Source: Mesorhizobium sp. WSM2240
GTDB taxonomy: Bacteria > Pseudomonadota > Alphaproteobacteria > Rhizobiales > Rhizobiaceae
NCBI RefSeq assembly: GCF_040438645.1
Contig: NZ_CP159253.1
Location: 1,054,001 to 1,118,000 of the forward strand
Length of the DNA: 64,000 bases
Direction of reading: 5' to 3'
The notes under the pieces were generated by a model that searched no databases, had not been told where the DNA came from, and saw nothing but the letters and a program-made list of their open reading frames with translations. Below are positions 56,805 through 64,000 of the stretch, piece after piece. Numbering within the stretch: position 1 is the stretch's first letter; every line of letters starts with the position of its first letter. The translations under genes were made by a program, and so were the position numbers.

Positions 56805-57367
56805 CTAGCTATGGTGCGGACGGTGCGCCCGAGGGAGGGGCGGGTCGAGAGCCACGTCGGGCTGGTGCGCGAGCGCTTCTTCACACGGCGCCTGCGCTTC
56901 AAGAGCTATGAGGAGCTGAACGCCTGGCTCCTCGACTAGTGCGTCGCCTGGGCCAAGGCGCATCGTCACGTCGATCAACCGGAGCGCACGATCTGGGAGA
57001 TGTTCGAGGACGAGCGCGGCAAGCTGGTCGACCACCGCGGTCCCTTCGACGGGTTCCACACGGTGCCCTCCTCAGTGTCGAAGACCTGCACCGTGCGCTT
57101 CGACAACAACAAATACTCGGTGCTGTCGACCGCCGTCGGCGTCCGGTCGAGATCCAGGCTTATGCCGATCGCATTGTCAACGGCGCGCCTTTCCAGGACT
57201 GGGCTCTGCCATCGGCCATGGAGCGGGTGCGGCGCAGGTTGAAGGCCGCCGATGATGGGGACCGCCAGATGGTGGCGATCCTGGCCGCCGTTCTCGGCGA
57301 TGGTGTCGCGGCCATTGAGGCCCTTGTGAACGCATTTATCTGCCTGCAGTTGGCTATCCCCGACTGA
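56805..57367 (+). pseudogene. IS21-family istA, 3' part with deletions
   Basis: The frame reads VESHVGLVRERFFTRRLRFK and SYEELNAWLLD, a stop, then CVAWAKAHRHVDQPERTIWE and CTVRFDNNKYSVLSTAVG. A slip follows and RPVEIQAYADRIV joins directly to NGAPFQDWALPSAMERVRRR, with about 40 residues missing. This belongs to a different IS21 lineage from the one at 22687. Confidence 0.7.
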
Positions 57368-57790
57368 GTTGAGTTCAGATTTGCTTCCCGATTCCCTATC
57401 AGGCACGTACCACCCCTGAGCTGGGAACACATCAATCAAGCGCTGGCGCGAGAAACAGCAGAGACCGGAAATGCACCCAAGCTGGCCGCCTGAGGCCACC
57501 ATTTTTCCCATGCTCCCATACCGTTGTGTGTCCACCTGCGTCCGGTTGGAGACGTCCATGTTCGGAACCTGACACACTGTCGCACAAGCATTCCGCGTTG
57601 CGGCCCGATACACGTGGTTTTGCCCCTCAATCGCACAACCTCTTTGGCCCGCTGATTGCATGGGACACGGTGGAGAACCATTACGAAGTTTGCGATCTGG
57701 CGGTCTCCGACAGATGAGGTCCATGTGAAATTTGCTCAACCGATGCAACTTCATGCGATATTCTACTGGACTGTTGAGTGCTGTCCCGCC
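57368..57790. other. Gene-free interval with an IS110 left-end copy
   Basis: No gene is seen. The segment 57575-57660 resembles 43136-43225 at about three quarters identity by eye and is the non-coding left end of the same IS110 type. Confidence 0.4.
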
Positions 57791-57794
57791 AATC

Positions 57795-58040
57795 GAAGGT
57801 TTTCCGTGTTCGGCGCTGGCGCCGCTGTCGTTCACCCAGCAGCGGCTTGGTTCCTTTCTTGTCTGTCGGCGGCAGCGAGACCTCTCCCTTGCAACTGCGG
57901 GCTTCGGCTTTGCGGGAAGCTGGACGAGGGGCCGCAGTGGGCCTTGGACGATTGGTGGCGCGCCATGAGATGCTACACACCGTTGTGCTTGGGGCGGAGC
58001 CCTGCCAGGACCTTGGGGCGCAGGCGAAACAGACTCGGCA
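57795..58040 (+). pseudogene. Non-ribosomal peptide synthetase condensation-domain scrap
   Basis: One frame reads SALAPLSFTQQRLGSFLV, the C1 motif of condensation domains (LSxxQxRL). A second gives GLRLCGKLDEGPQWALDDWW, and a third LGRLVARHEMLHTVVLGAEP, the motif C2 (RHExLRT). In order they form the first 75-80 residues of a condensation domain with two indels. Nothing further of the synthetase remains before the next gene. Confidence 0.6.
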
Positions 58041-58071
58041 GGCAATTGTGGTTTATTGCGAGGACCGGAGT

Positions 58072-59214
58072 ATGATCGATCGTAAGAGGGATGCGCGGAC
58101 GACCTCGGCGCCGGCGCCTACATACCCCACTAACTGGGACTCGCCGTACCGTACCGCTGCCATGAATTTCATCGAAGGGACGCGCGAGGTAACCAAGGGT
58201 GAGCTACAAGCCCACAGTATCACGCGTTATCGTGTGACAAAATTCTACCGTGAACAAATCACAGACGGTGACTATTATGATCAGCTTAAACACATCGTCG
58301 AACCATCATTGAAAGAGTTTGAGAGTCCTGGCAATCTGGATACGAGCGGCGAGCACGACAACACGGTTGCACCCGGACTTCAACATAAGTATGCCCAGAC
58401 GGGATTGTTGCTGGTGACGGACCGTTGCGCTTCATATTGCCGTTATTGCTTTCGGAAACGCATTGTCGGCCAGAATTCCGATGAAATCGCAACAGATTTC
58501 TCTCAGATTGCACAATATATTAGAGATCACCCCGAGATGACCAATGTGTTGCTTTCGGGGGGCGATCCCTTCGTGCTCAGCACGGCCAAGCTTCACAAAA
58601 TTCTTGATCATCTGCTGCCGATCCCGCATTTGGATTCAATTCGATTCGGCACAAAAGCAGTCGCCTACGAGCCCAAGCGATTCGAAGATCCCACTCTGCC
58701 GGCTTTATTCCAACGAATCCATGAAGCAGGTAAGACCGCAGTCATCGTCACACATTTCGATCACATCGGTGAAATCTCACCAGCCGCAGAACGCAACATT
58801 GGCTCCTTGCGCGCTCAGGGCGTGCAGTTCCTCAACCAGGCCGTGCTCCTCGCGAAGGTCAACGATGACTCTAGGATCTTGGCGGCGACCTTCGCCAAAT
58901 GTCATCAAATAGGGGTTCGCCCTTATTACCTCTTCCAGAGCAGGCCAGTGAAAGGCGCATCGCATTTCCAGGTTTCGCTGCGCCGCGGAATAGAGATTGC
59001 GCGCGGCATCAACCAACGTCTCAGCGGCATCCAAAAAACATTCAAATACATCATGTCCCATTACACGGGAAAGATCGAAATCCTCGACCTTGGGGCCGAC
59101 GGCCGAGTGTATATGCGATACCATCAAAACAAAACTCCCGAAAAGATCGGAAAGATCTTTTCCCGACCTCATCTTGAGGGCGCGGGCTGGTTGGACGATT
59201 TGCCGGAAGGATGA
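58072..59214 (+). CDS. Lysine 2,3-aminomutase-family radical SAM enzyme (KamA-like)
   Basis: 380-residue PLP/radical SAM aminomutase. The ATG at 58072 is preferred (GAGGA at 58060-58064), because the longer open frame upstream is NRPS scrap. The cluster cysteines are C119, C123 and C126 in DRCASYCRYCFRKR; LLSGGDPFVLS (161-171) is the SAM-binding GGDP motif, and SHYTGKIEILD near the C-terminus is typical. The enzyme moves the alpha-amino group to the beta position, giving beta-lysine or beta-glutamate. The substrate is not settled by sequence. The NRPS scrap upstream hints at a lost peptide pathway using a beta-amino acid. Confidence 0.86.
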   Translation: MIDRKRDARTTSAPAPTYPTNWDSPYRTAAMNFIEGTREVTKGELQAHSITRYRVTKFYREQITDGDYYDQLKHIVEPSLKEFESPGNLDTSGEHDNTVAPGLQHKYAQTGLLLVTDRCASYCRYCFRKRIVGQNSDEIATDFSQIAQYIRDHPEMTNVLLSGGDPFVLSTAKLHKILDHLLPIPHLDSIRFGTKAVAYEPKRFEDPTLPALFQRIHEAGKTAVIVTHFDHIGEISPAAERNIGSLRAQGVQFLNQAVLLAKVNDDSRILAATFAKCHQIGVRPYYLFQSRPVKGASHFQVSLRRGIEIARGINQRLSGIQKTFKYIMSHYTGKIEILDLGADGRVYMRYHQNKTPEKIGKIFSRPHLEGAGWLDDLPEG

Positions 59215-59293
59215 GATCGAAAGGCGCGGATTGCTGACCGCCGTACCAGCTGGAGTGAACATCCTGCCCCCAAAACGCTGCTGAGAAGAGACT

Positions 59294-60139
59294 ATGGAAC
59301 GCCCGCAGATGAGTGCGGCCTCCCATTTTCTAGGGCTGGCAACCAGAGTGTCCGACCAGTTTTCTTTGGTCCCGTCGCTGCATTTCCCGAAGGCCCATAC
59401 AGGAGCGCTTGCGGTCGAGTTTGGTCGCTTTCTCGAACAGACTGATGGTGTTATTCAATCCGAGCAATTGTTTGAACTACTATCTGCTTTTGCCTTGAAT
59501 CTTGATTTTCCGTGGATCGCCTATGACACTCTTACACCCGACCAAAAACGTTTAATGCTTGTCCGACGCGATGCGGCGGTCATGCTGAACTATGCTGATG
59601 AATGGCAGAAGCGCCATTTTGAAATGGGTTATGACAGGATAGCCCCCATTTTAAAGACGTGTCGAAAGCGGGCAGGCGCCATTCGATGGAGCGAGGTGTA
59701 TAACGACGCAAGCACGACTGAAAACGAGCGGCGCGTTTTCGATGAGGCTGCGACGTTCGGCTTGAGGTCAGGCATTAGCGTTCCATTGCACGGCCCCCAT
59801 GCCACCTTCGCGATGATGAGCTTTGCTCAACCCTGGGCCTGCGAACTCCAAAATAGAACAATAACTTATTTGCAGCTTGCCGCGTTACAATTCCATCTTA
59901 AGGTCGCGAAATACACGAATCCGAATGATCGCAAGGAGGCGCCTCAGCTTACTGTAAGAGAGAATGAATGCATTCTATGGGTGGCGCGAGGGAAATCGTC
60001 TTGGGAAATAGGCAGAATACTAGGAATATCCTTAAACACTGTCAATTTCCATATAAAAAGTGTAATGCGAAAATTGGAGTCTGCTAATAGAAGGGTCGCT
60101 GCTGTAAAGGCTTTAAACTTAGGAATTATAGAGTTGTAA
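59294..60139 (+). CDS. LuxR-family regulator with autoinducer-binding-type domain (LuxR solo)
   Basis: 281-residue regulator. The N-terminal domain has the AHL-receptor pattern: LDFPWIAYDTL, AIRWSEVYND and FGLRSGISVPLHGPHATFAM. The C-terminal GerE helix-turn-helix is LTVRENECILWVARGKSSWE with IGRILGISLNTVNFHIKSVM. No luxI-type synthase is in the window, so it is a solo. The 3' part (59900-60139) is clearly richer in A and T than its neighbours, a sign of foreign origin. It follows the aminomutase gene by 79 bp in the same direction. Confidence 0.85.
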   Translation: MERPQMSAASHFLGLATRVSDQFSLVPSLHFPKAHTGALAVEFGRFLEQTDGVIQSEQLFELLSAFALNLDFPWIAYDTLTPDQKRLMLVRRDAAVMLNYADEWQKRHFEMGYDRIAPILKTCRKRAGAIRWSEVYNDASTTENERRVFDEAATFGLRSGISVPLHGPHATFAMMSFAQPWACELQNRTITYLQLAALQFHLKVAKYTNPNDRKEAPQLTVRENECILWVARGKSSWEIGRILGISLNTVNFHIKSVMRKLESANRRVAAVKALNLGIIEL

Positions 60140-60340
60140 AAACGGCCAAATACTTAGCTATCGCTGCCGCGACCGGCAACGTCTGAAACGTCAGGACAAT
60201 CAGAATGATGCCGGTCCTTCGAAGGTGCCGTCCGGGAAGTGGTTGGAATTGGGAGTTGGCGTGGTCTCCGGGGTGTCAAAGCTCGAATCATCCGGCGTTG
60301 GAGCGCCGGACAGGAGACCGCGCCATGACAAGGACCGCGG

Positions 60341-61112
60341 ATGCGCCTCGATGTCGACGAGGACAAGACGGCGGAATGGAAGAGCAAGGGCTTGCGCGCC
60401 TATCAGCGGCGCACGATGGCCGCCGACGCGCTGATCGCCTCCGTTTATCTGGCCGGCACCAACACCAGGCGGGTGCGGCGTGCGCTCGGCGGCGCGATCG
60501 GCAAAGGACGTCGTCAGTCGCATCTTGCGCAAGGTGAAGACTGACTGGGACGCCTGGAATGCGCTCGCTGGCCGACGAGCCGATCGTGCGCCTGATCCTC
60601 GACGGGACGGTGGTTCGTGTCAGGCTCGACCGCAAGGCGACCGCGATCTCGCTGCTCGTGGTCATCGGCGTGCGCGAGGACGGCCAGAAGATCCTGCTCG
60701 CGGTCAAGAATATGGGCGGCGAGACGACCGAGGCCTGGCGGGCCATCCTCGACGATCTCGTCGGGCGCGGCCTGCGCCGACCTGAGTTTCTCATCGTCGA
60801 TGGCGTGCCCGGCCTGGACAGAGCGATCGCCGCGCTGTGGGACGGGGTGCCGGTGCAAAGATGCACGGTTCACAGGCACAGGAATCTGCTTGCCCACGCT
60901 CCCGAACGCCTGCACGAGGAGATCAGCGCCGATTACACCGACGTGATCTACGCGGCCACGCCGGAGGAGATCGAAACCCGCCGCAAGGCCTTTATCCGCA
61001 AATGGCGGCTCAAGTGCCGCGCCGTGGCCGATAGCCTGGAGGAAGCCGGCGAGCGTCTCGTCCCCTTCACCCGCCTACCGCCGAGCCAATGGAAAAGCGC
61101 CAGAACAACGGA
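60341..61112 (+). pseudogene. IS256-family transposase, 5' and middle part, frameshifted
   Basis: The frame starts MRLDVDEDKTAEWKSKGLRA and IASVYLAGTNTRRVRRALGG. It slips near 60505 (DVVSRILRKVKTDWDAWNA) and again near 60560 (RSLADEPIVRLILDGTVVRV), then continues ISLLVVIGVREDGQKILLAV and RRPEFLIVDGVPGLDRAIAA to PSQWKSARTT. DDE aspartates are in LDGTVV and LIVDGVPG. At ARTT an IS110 element has been inserted; the rest is at 62905-63093. Confidence 0.8.
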
Positions 61113-62904
61113 TGAGATCGACAAGCGCTATGTTGTGACGAGCCCTAAAACCTCCCCGAGTATGTTCTTTGGTTCGACCGCGTCGCTGGTGTTCTTCCGT
61201 CACGACCGCCCCATTCACAGCCGCCGCGCGCAGGGGGCAGTCAAGGCTGGCCGCGTTTTTACGCGGCCACCGCAAGGCTTGGGCCTTGACCGACCCGAGC
61301 ACGGCGGCCCGATCGGATCGGGTTGCAAGGCGCAACTGGAAATACCCGACGCAGTCCGCTATTGTCGTCGTGCGCGGGCGACCTCGTGGCGAAGCGTGGT
61401 GCATCGGCTGAAAGCGCCGCCGGGCCGCCTTATTCGAGCCTTGCCGGACTGAGGCGCCCGCGCGCCTTTTCCTTTGGCAGGCGCGGGCGCCAAGCCTCAA
61501 CGAAGTGTTCGTATCCTTTCTGGGCCTGCTCGGCGATGCGCATCTCCTGGTTCCGCAGATCCTTGACATTGTAGGCATAGGTCGGTCCGCGGCTGTTGCC
61601 CTTCTTCTGCGGCTTGCCGGCCTGCAACTCCATGCTGCGCATCTTGTGTGCAACGAGACTGGGTCTCGCCCAGAGGTAGTCCGCCTCTTTCGTCAACATA
61701 TGCCAGACGAGCACAGTCAGCTTGTGCGCCACGGCGACGGCGGCAACCTGATGGCCGCGCCGGGCCCGGATGCGGACAAAGAACGCATGGAGCGGCCCCG
61801 GGGTCTTGGCGGCCGCCCAGGCGGCTTCCACCAGCATCGCGCGGGCATGGCTGCGTCCGACCTTGCTGATCCGTCCGTGATGGGCAGCGCCGAGCCCCGA
61901 CTGGCGCACTCGTGGGTTCAGGCCGAAATAGCTCACCAGCTTTTGCGGGCTGGAAAAACGGCCGATGTCGCCGATCGCCGCCATCAACCCGGCCGCCACC
62001 GCCAGATTGACGCCAGTGATTGTGAGCAGCCGTTTGATCGCCGCATCGTCGAGCGCGCGCTCGGCAATCTCCCGGTCAAGCACGCGGAGATCGTCACCCA
62101 GCCGATCCAGTTCCCGGATATGGCGCTCGATTGCGGCGCGCTCGTCATCCGGCACCGGCTGTCCGATGAGCCAGGCACGACCGAGCCGCCCGAACAGGTC
62201 CGCATGGGGACACCGTGGAATCAGATGAGCGTAGAGGATCGAATGTACCTCGTTCTTGATCCGGGTCCGATGCCGCACGACCTGGTAGCGCCGCGCGACC
62301 AGTCTGCGCATCCGCTCGGTGGCGGCATCCGGTGTCCAGATCTCCGGCAGGTAGCCGGCTGCGTACAAGCTGGCCAGCGTGCCGGCGTCGATCTTGTCGG
62401 TCTTCACATGGGCGTGCGCGATCGCCTTCACCTGCAGCGGGTTGGCGATCACCACCCGCTTCACGCATGGCGACAGCACCCGAGAGACCGCCATGCAGTT
62501 GCCAGTGGCTTCGATGACCACCTCGTCGTCGGCCAGAAGGGTTTTGCCGAAGCCTTCCAGCGCGGTTCGCGTCATGTCGACCCGGCCCACATGCCGCAGT
62601 CGACCATCTTCCCAGATCACCACCTCCCCAAAGGTGCGGTGCGTGTCGATTCCGATTACACGTCGCATTCCCTTGTCTCCTCTCGATCAGTTAGTGGGGA
62701 GCCGCGGGCGACACGACAACTACGGATTCGCGCTCTCAGCGCAACCGGGCGAGTCGCAGAGGCGGCCATCTACTAACACGAGCTCGCAGCTCAACGTACT
62801 GGATCGGCCTGCCCGCACCTTCGTGCTCCCGGTGCCTCTGTCCCGGATGGTCGCACCATACGCCGCGATCGCGAAAACCGCAGAATCTTATACCGGTTAC
62901 AAAC
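61113..62904 (-). mobile_element. IS110-family element inside IS256
   Basis: The borders are set by the interruption of the IS256 reading SARTT-NAIERLHEE (about 61112 and 62905). The element contains one complete IS110 transposase on minus and about 300 bp of non-coding sequence downstream of it. No target duplication was found, as expected for IS110. The exact ends are uncertain by about 10 bp. Confidence 0.7.
61430..62668 (-). CDS. IS110-family transposase
   Basis: Complete 412-residue DEDD transposase. The N-terminal RuvC-like domain has IGIDTHRTFGEVVIWEDGRL, VVIEATGNCMAVS and HVKTDKIDAGTLASLYAAGY. The C-terminal transposase domain has LLTITGVNLAVAAGLMAAIG with FSSPQKLVSYFGLNPRVRQS and the helix RSHARAMLVEAAWAA. 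No frameshift is seen, so this copy may be active. A long plus-strand frame at 61505-62776 is its shadow. Confidence 0.92.
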   Translation of the reverse strand: MRRVIGIDTHRTFGEVVIWEDGRLRHVGRVDMTRTALEGFGKTLLADDEVVIEATGNCMAVSRVLSPCVKRVVIANPLQVKAIAHAHVKTDKIDAGTLASLYAAGYLPEIWTPDAATERMRRLVARRYQVVRHRTRIKNEVHSILYAHLIPRCPHADLFGRLGRAWLIGQPVPDDERAAIERHIRELDRLGDDLRVLDREIAERALDDAAIKRLLTITGVNLAVAAGLMAAIGDIGRFSSPQKLVSYFGLNPRVRQSGLGAAHHGRISKVGRSHARAMLVEAAWAAAKTPGPLHAFFVRIRARRGHQVAAVAVAHKLTVLVWHMLTKEADYLWARPSLVAHKMRSMELQAGKPQKKGNSRGPTYAYNVKDLRNQEMRIAEQAQKGYEHFVEAWRPRLPKEKARGRLSPARLE

Positions 62905-63093
62905 GCGATTGAGCGTCTGCATGAGGAGTTCAAGCGGCGCATCAAGACCCAGACCGTTCTGCCTTCGGCCGAAACCGCGGCAATGTTGTTCTGGGCCTTG
63001 ATGGCGTCCGGCCAGATCTCGATGCGAAAGATCAACGGCTGGCAAACGCTGCCTACGAAGCCACTCGATCAGCAGATTGACGTCGCCGCATGA
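62905..63093 (+). pseudogene. IS256-family transposase, 3' part
   Basis: The frame reads TNAIERLHEEFKRRIKTQTV, LPSAETAAMLFWALMASGQI and SMRKINGWQTLPTKPLDQQI, with a stop at 63093. The catalytic glutamate is in RLHEEFK. It completes the gene broken at 61112. Confidence 0.8.
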
Positions 63094-63178
63094 GACGATA
63101 ATCTTAACCTACCGGAGGCTGCTCCGCCAAATTCCACACGATCCGCTACGGGCACCCCTTCGAACAGCACGACAGTCT

Positions 63179-63202
63179 GTGACGGGAGGGGGTTCCCGTC
63201 AC
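63179..63202. terminator. Perfect 9-bp hairpin after the IS256 remnant
   Basis: GTGACGGGA pairs with TCCCGTCAC around the loop GGGGGT. It lies between the convergent IS256 remnant and the oxygenase gene, where a bidirectional terminator would be expected. No T-run follows. The rest of 63094-63261 is empty. Confidence 0.45.
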
Positions 63203-63261
63203 AAAGGATGTTGACGCCTTAACTGCCGGCGGAAGCAGGTTCAGTTGCTGCGACGTCGACT

Positions 63262-64000
63262 TCAAGTCCACCAGAGAACAAGATCCGGCCGCGCAAACCC
63301 GAAAAAGCTATTCAGCACTATGCGAGGCTTTCCAGTCCCTGATTGACCGGTGACGCCGTGGACGAACCCGCCGTCGATCAGGCCGATGTCCCCCGCCTTG
63401 AGTTGGAATTCGTGGCAAGGAACGGCTTGGAGATAATCTGCGGAATAGGGATAGCCCGTGGCCTCCACACCCTGCGACTTTCGGTCGGTGACGGTCGGTT
63501 TGTGGCTCCAAAGCCGCAGATTACCGCCTTCCTCGGCCATGCTGGGATAGAAGTTGAGCGCTGCTACGATGTTGTTCGCCACCGCAGGAAGCTCGTAATC
63601 GTTCCCGGCATTTAGGACTTGAGCGACATCGTCGTGAGGCTCCAGGGAATACGTGCCCCCGCCAGTCCAGCTAAGAGCGCGACAAACGTTAGCCTGTCCG
63701 TCCGCCGACCGTGCCAGGCGCAATTCAATGCCCTGGTCGTGCAGTTCGCGCTTTAGGGCGTCGAATACTCCGCGGACCGGATCAACCAAATTGCCAAAAA
63801 GCGCGTCGACATACGGCCGCGCATTTTTTGCCTCTGCGAAATAGTTGGATGCATCCTTCCTGTAGTGAGAAGCGCCGACGTATTCTCCTGGGACACCGTC
63901 TTTGCGCTCCTTGCGGCCAGGATTGCGAATAAAGTTGGCGGTGATCTCTTCGGCTACTTGCGTGCTGAAAGCTTGCTTGATGTGCACAGCGGTGATCTCA
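63262..64000 (-). CDS. 2-oxoglutarate/Fe(II)-dependent oxygenase-like protein (5' end may lie outside window)
   Basis: At least 241 residues from a GTG at 63987; the frame stays open to the window edge, so the start may be further right. The iron-binding triad HxD...H is H118 and D120 in SLEPHDDVAQ and H210 in GGFVHGVTG, with the 2-oxoglutarate arginine R222 in GKPRIVLNSFFG. The length and motif spacing resemble small prolyl-hydroxylase-like or phytanoyl-like dioxygenases acting on free small molecules. The substrate is unknown. It is convergent with the IS256 remnant. Confidence 0.65.
   Translation of the reverse strand, partial: EITAVHIKQAFSTQVAEEITANFIRNPGRKERKDGVPGEYVGASHYRKDASNYFAEAKNARPYVDALFGNLVDPVRGVFDALKRELHDQGIELRLARSADGQANVCRALSWTGGGTYSLEPHDDVAQVLNAGNDYELPAVANNIVAALNFYPSMAEEGGNLRLWSHKPTVTDRKSQGVEATGYPYSADYLQAVPCHEFQLKAGDIGLIDGGFVHGVTGQSGTGKPRIVLNSFFGFARPDLVLWWT

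Noticed and set aside
56975..58045. 356-codon open frame on the minus strand
   Set aside because: It spans an istA remnant, IS110 end and NRPS scrap; no part resembles a protein family.
61505..62776. 423-codon plus-strand frame
   Set aside because: It is the shadow of the intact IS110 transposase on minus.
63179..63202. CRISPR-like repeat
   Set aside because: It is a single hairpin without repeat-spacer periodicity; no CRISPR array was seen anywhere in the window.

Overview
The window reads as accessory DNA (symbiotic plasmid, chromid or genomic island) of a rhizobial alphaproteobacterium, probably Mesorhizobium, Ensifer/Sinorhizobium or Rhizobium. The evidence is GC-rich codon use, heterotetrameric sarcosine oxidase, a RopA-type porin fragment, a Rhizobiales-type palindromic repeat inside soxA, and dense IS1634/IS21/IS66/IS91/IS110/IS256/IS481/IS630 material. 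I saw no tRNA, rRNA, CRISPR array, replication origin or nod gene.

Layout. 0-1.5 kb: IS1634-family transposase cut by the window edge. 2.4-17.1 kb: a catabolic block on the + strand with two paralogous amino-acid-type binding proteins, an ectoine-hydrolase-like M24 enzyme (DoeA), one permease and ATPase, an N,N-dimethylformamidase-like large subunit, an M20 peptidase, and soxBDAG. 17.3-20.8 kb: decayed IS256, IS481, IS630, IS91 and IS66 pieces around an intact P1/DmpA-type peptidase. 20.8-32.4 kb: a dead PotABCD-like ABC operon on the - strand. Its ATPase gene is split by an IS21-family element, and that element is itself split twice by serine-recombinase elements. 32.4-40.1 kb: IS630 copies, a third recombinase element, an IstA chimera, a broken tyrosine recombinase and an intact ATP-grasp gene. 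40.1-43.5 kb: panD, then IS110/IS256 remnants. 43.9-53.9 kb: a well preserved block of methylaspartate ammonia-lyase, class III CoA-transferase, CitE-type lyase, LysR regulator, aldehyde dehydrogenase, class I fumarase, Lrp regulator and class III aminotransferase. 53.9-57.4 kb: a patchwork of gene scraps (ferredoxin reductase, etfB, etfA, folD, porin, lytic transglycosylase, istA) around an intact purU. 57.8-60.1 kb: NRPS condensation-domain scrap, lysine-2,3-aminomutase-family radical SAM gene, LuxR solo. 60.2-63.1 kb: IS256 split by an intact IS110. 63.3-64 kb: a 2OG-Fe(II) oxygenase leaving the window.

How genes may work together (inference). The first block fits uptake and stepwise breakdown of a small cyclic or N-methylated nitrogen compound ending in sarcosine oxidation; PurU and the folD/etf scraps are C1-folate genes that commonly accompany such pathways. 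The 43.9-51.6 kb block fits methylaspartate -> mesaconate -> citramalate -> citramalyl-CoA -> acetyl-CoA + pyruvate, with no glutamate mutase in the window.

The most notable structure is the family of serine-recombinase elements. All three copies, plus a leftover end of a fourth, lie inside transposase genes (istB, istA, IS630). Two of these target genes are interrupted next to the codon for the catalytic glutamate of the DDE triad, and removing each element computationally restores the host transposase frame at the junction.
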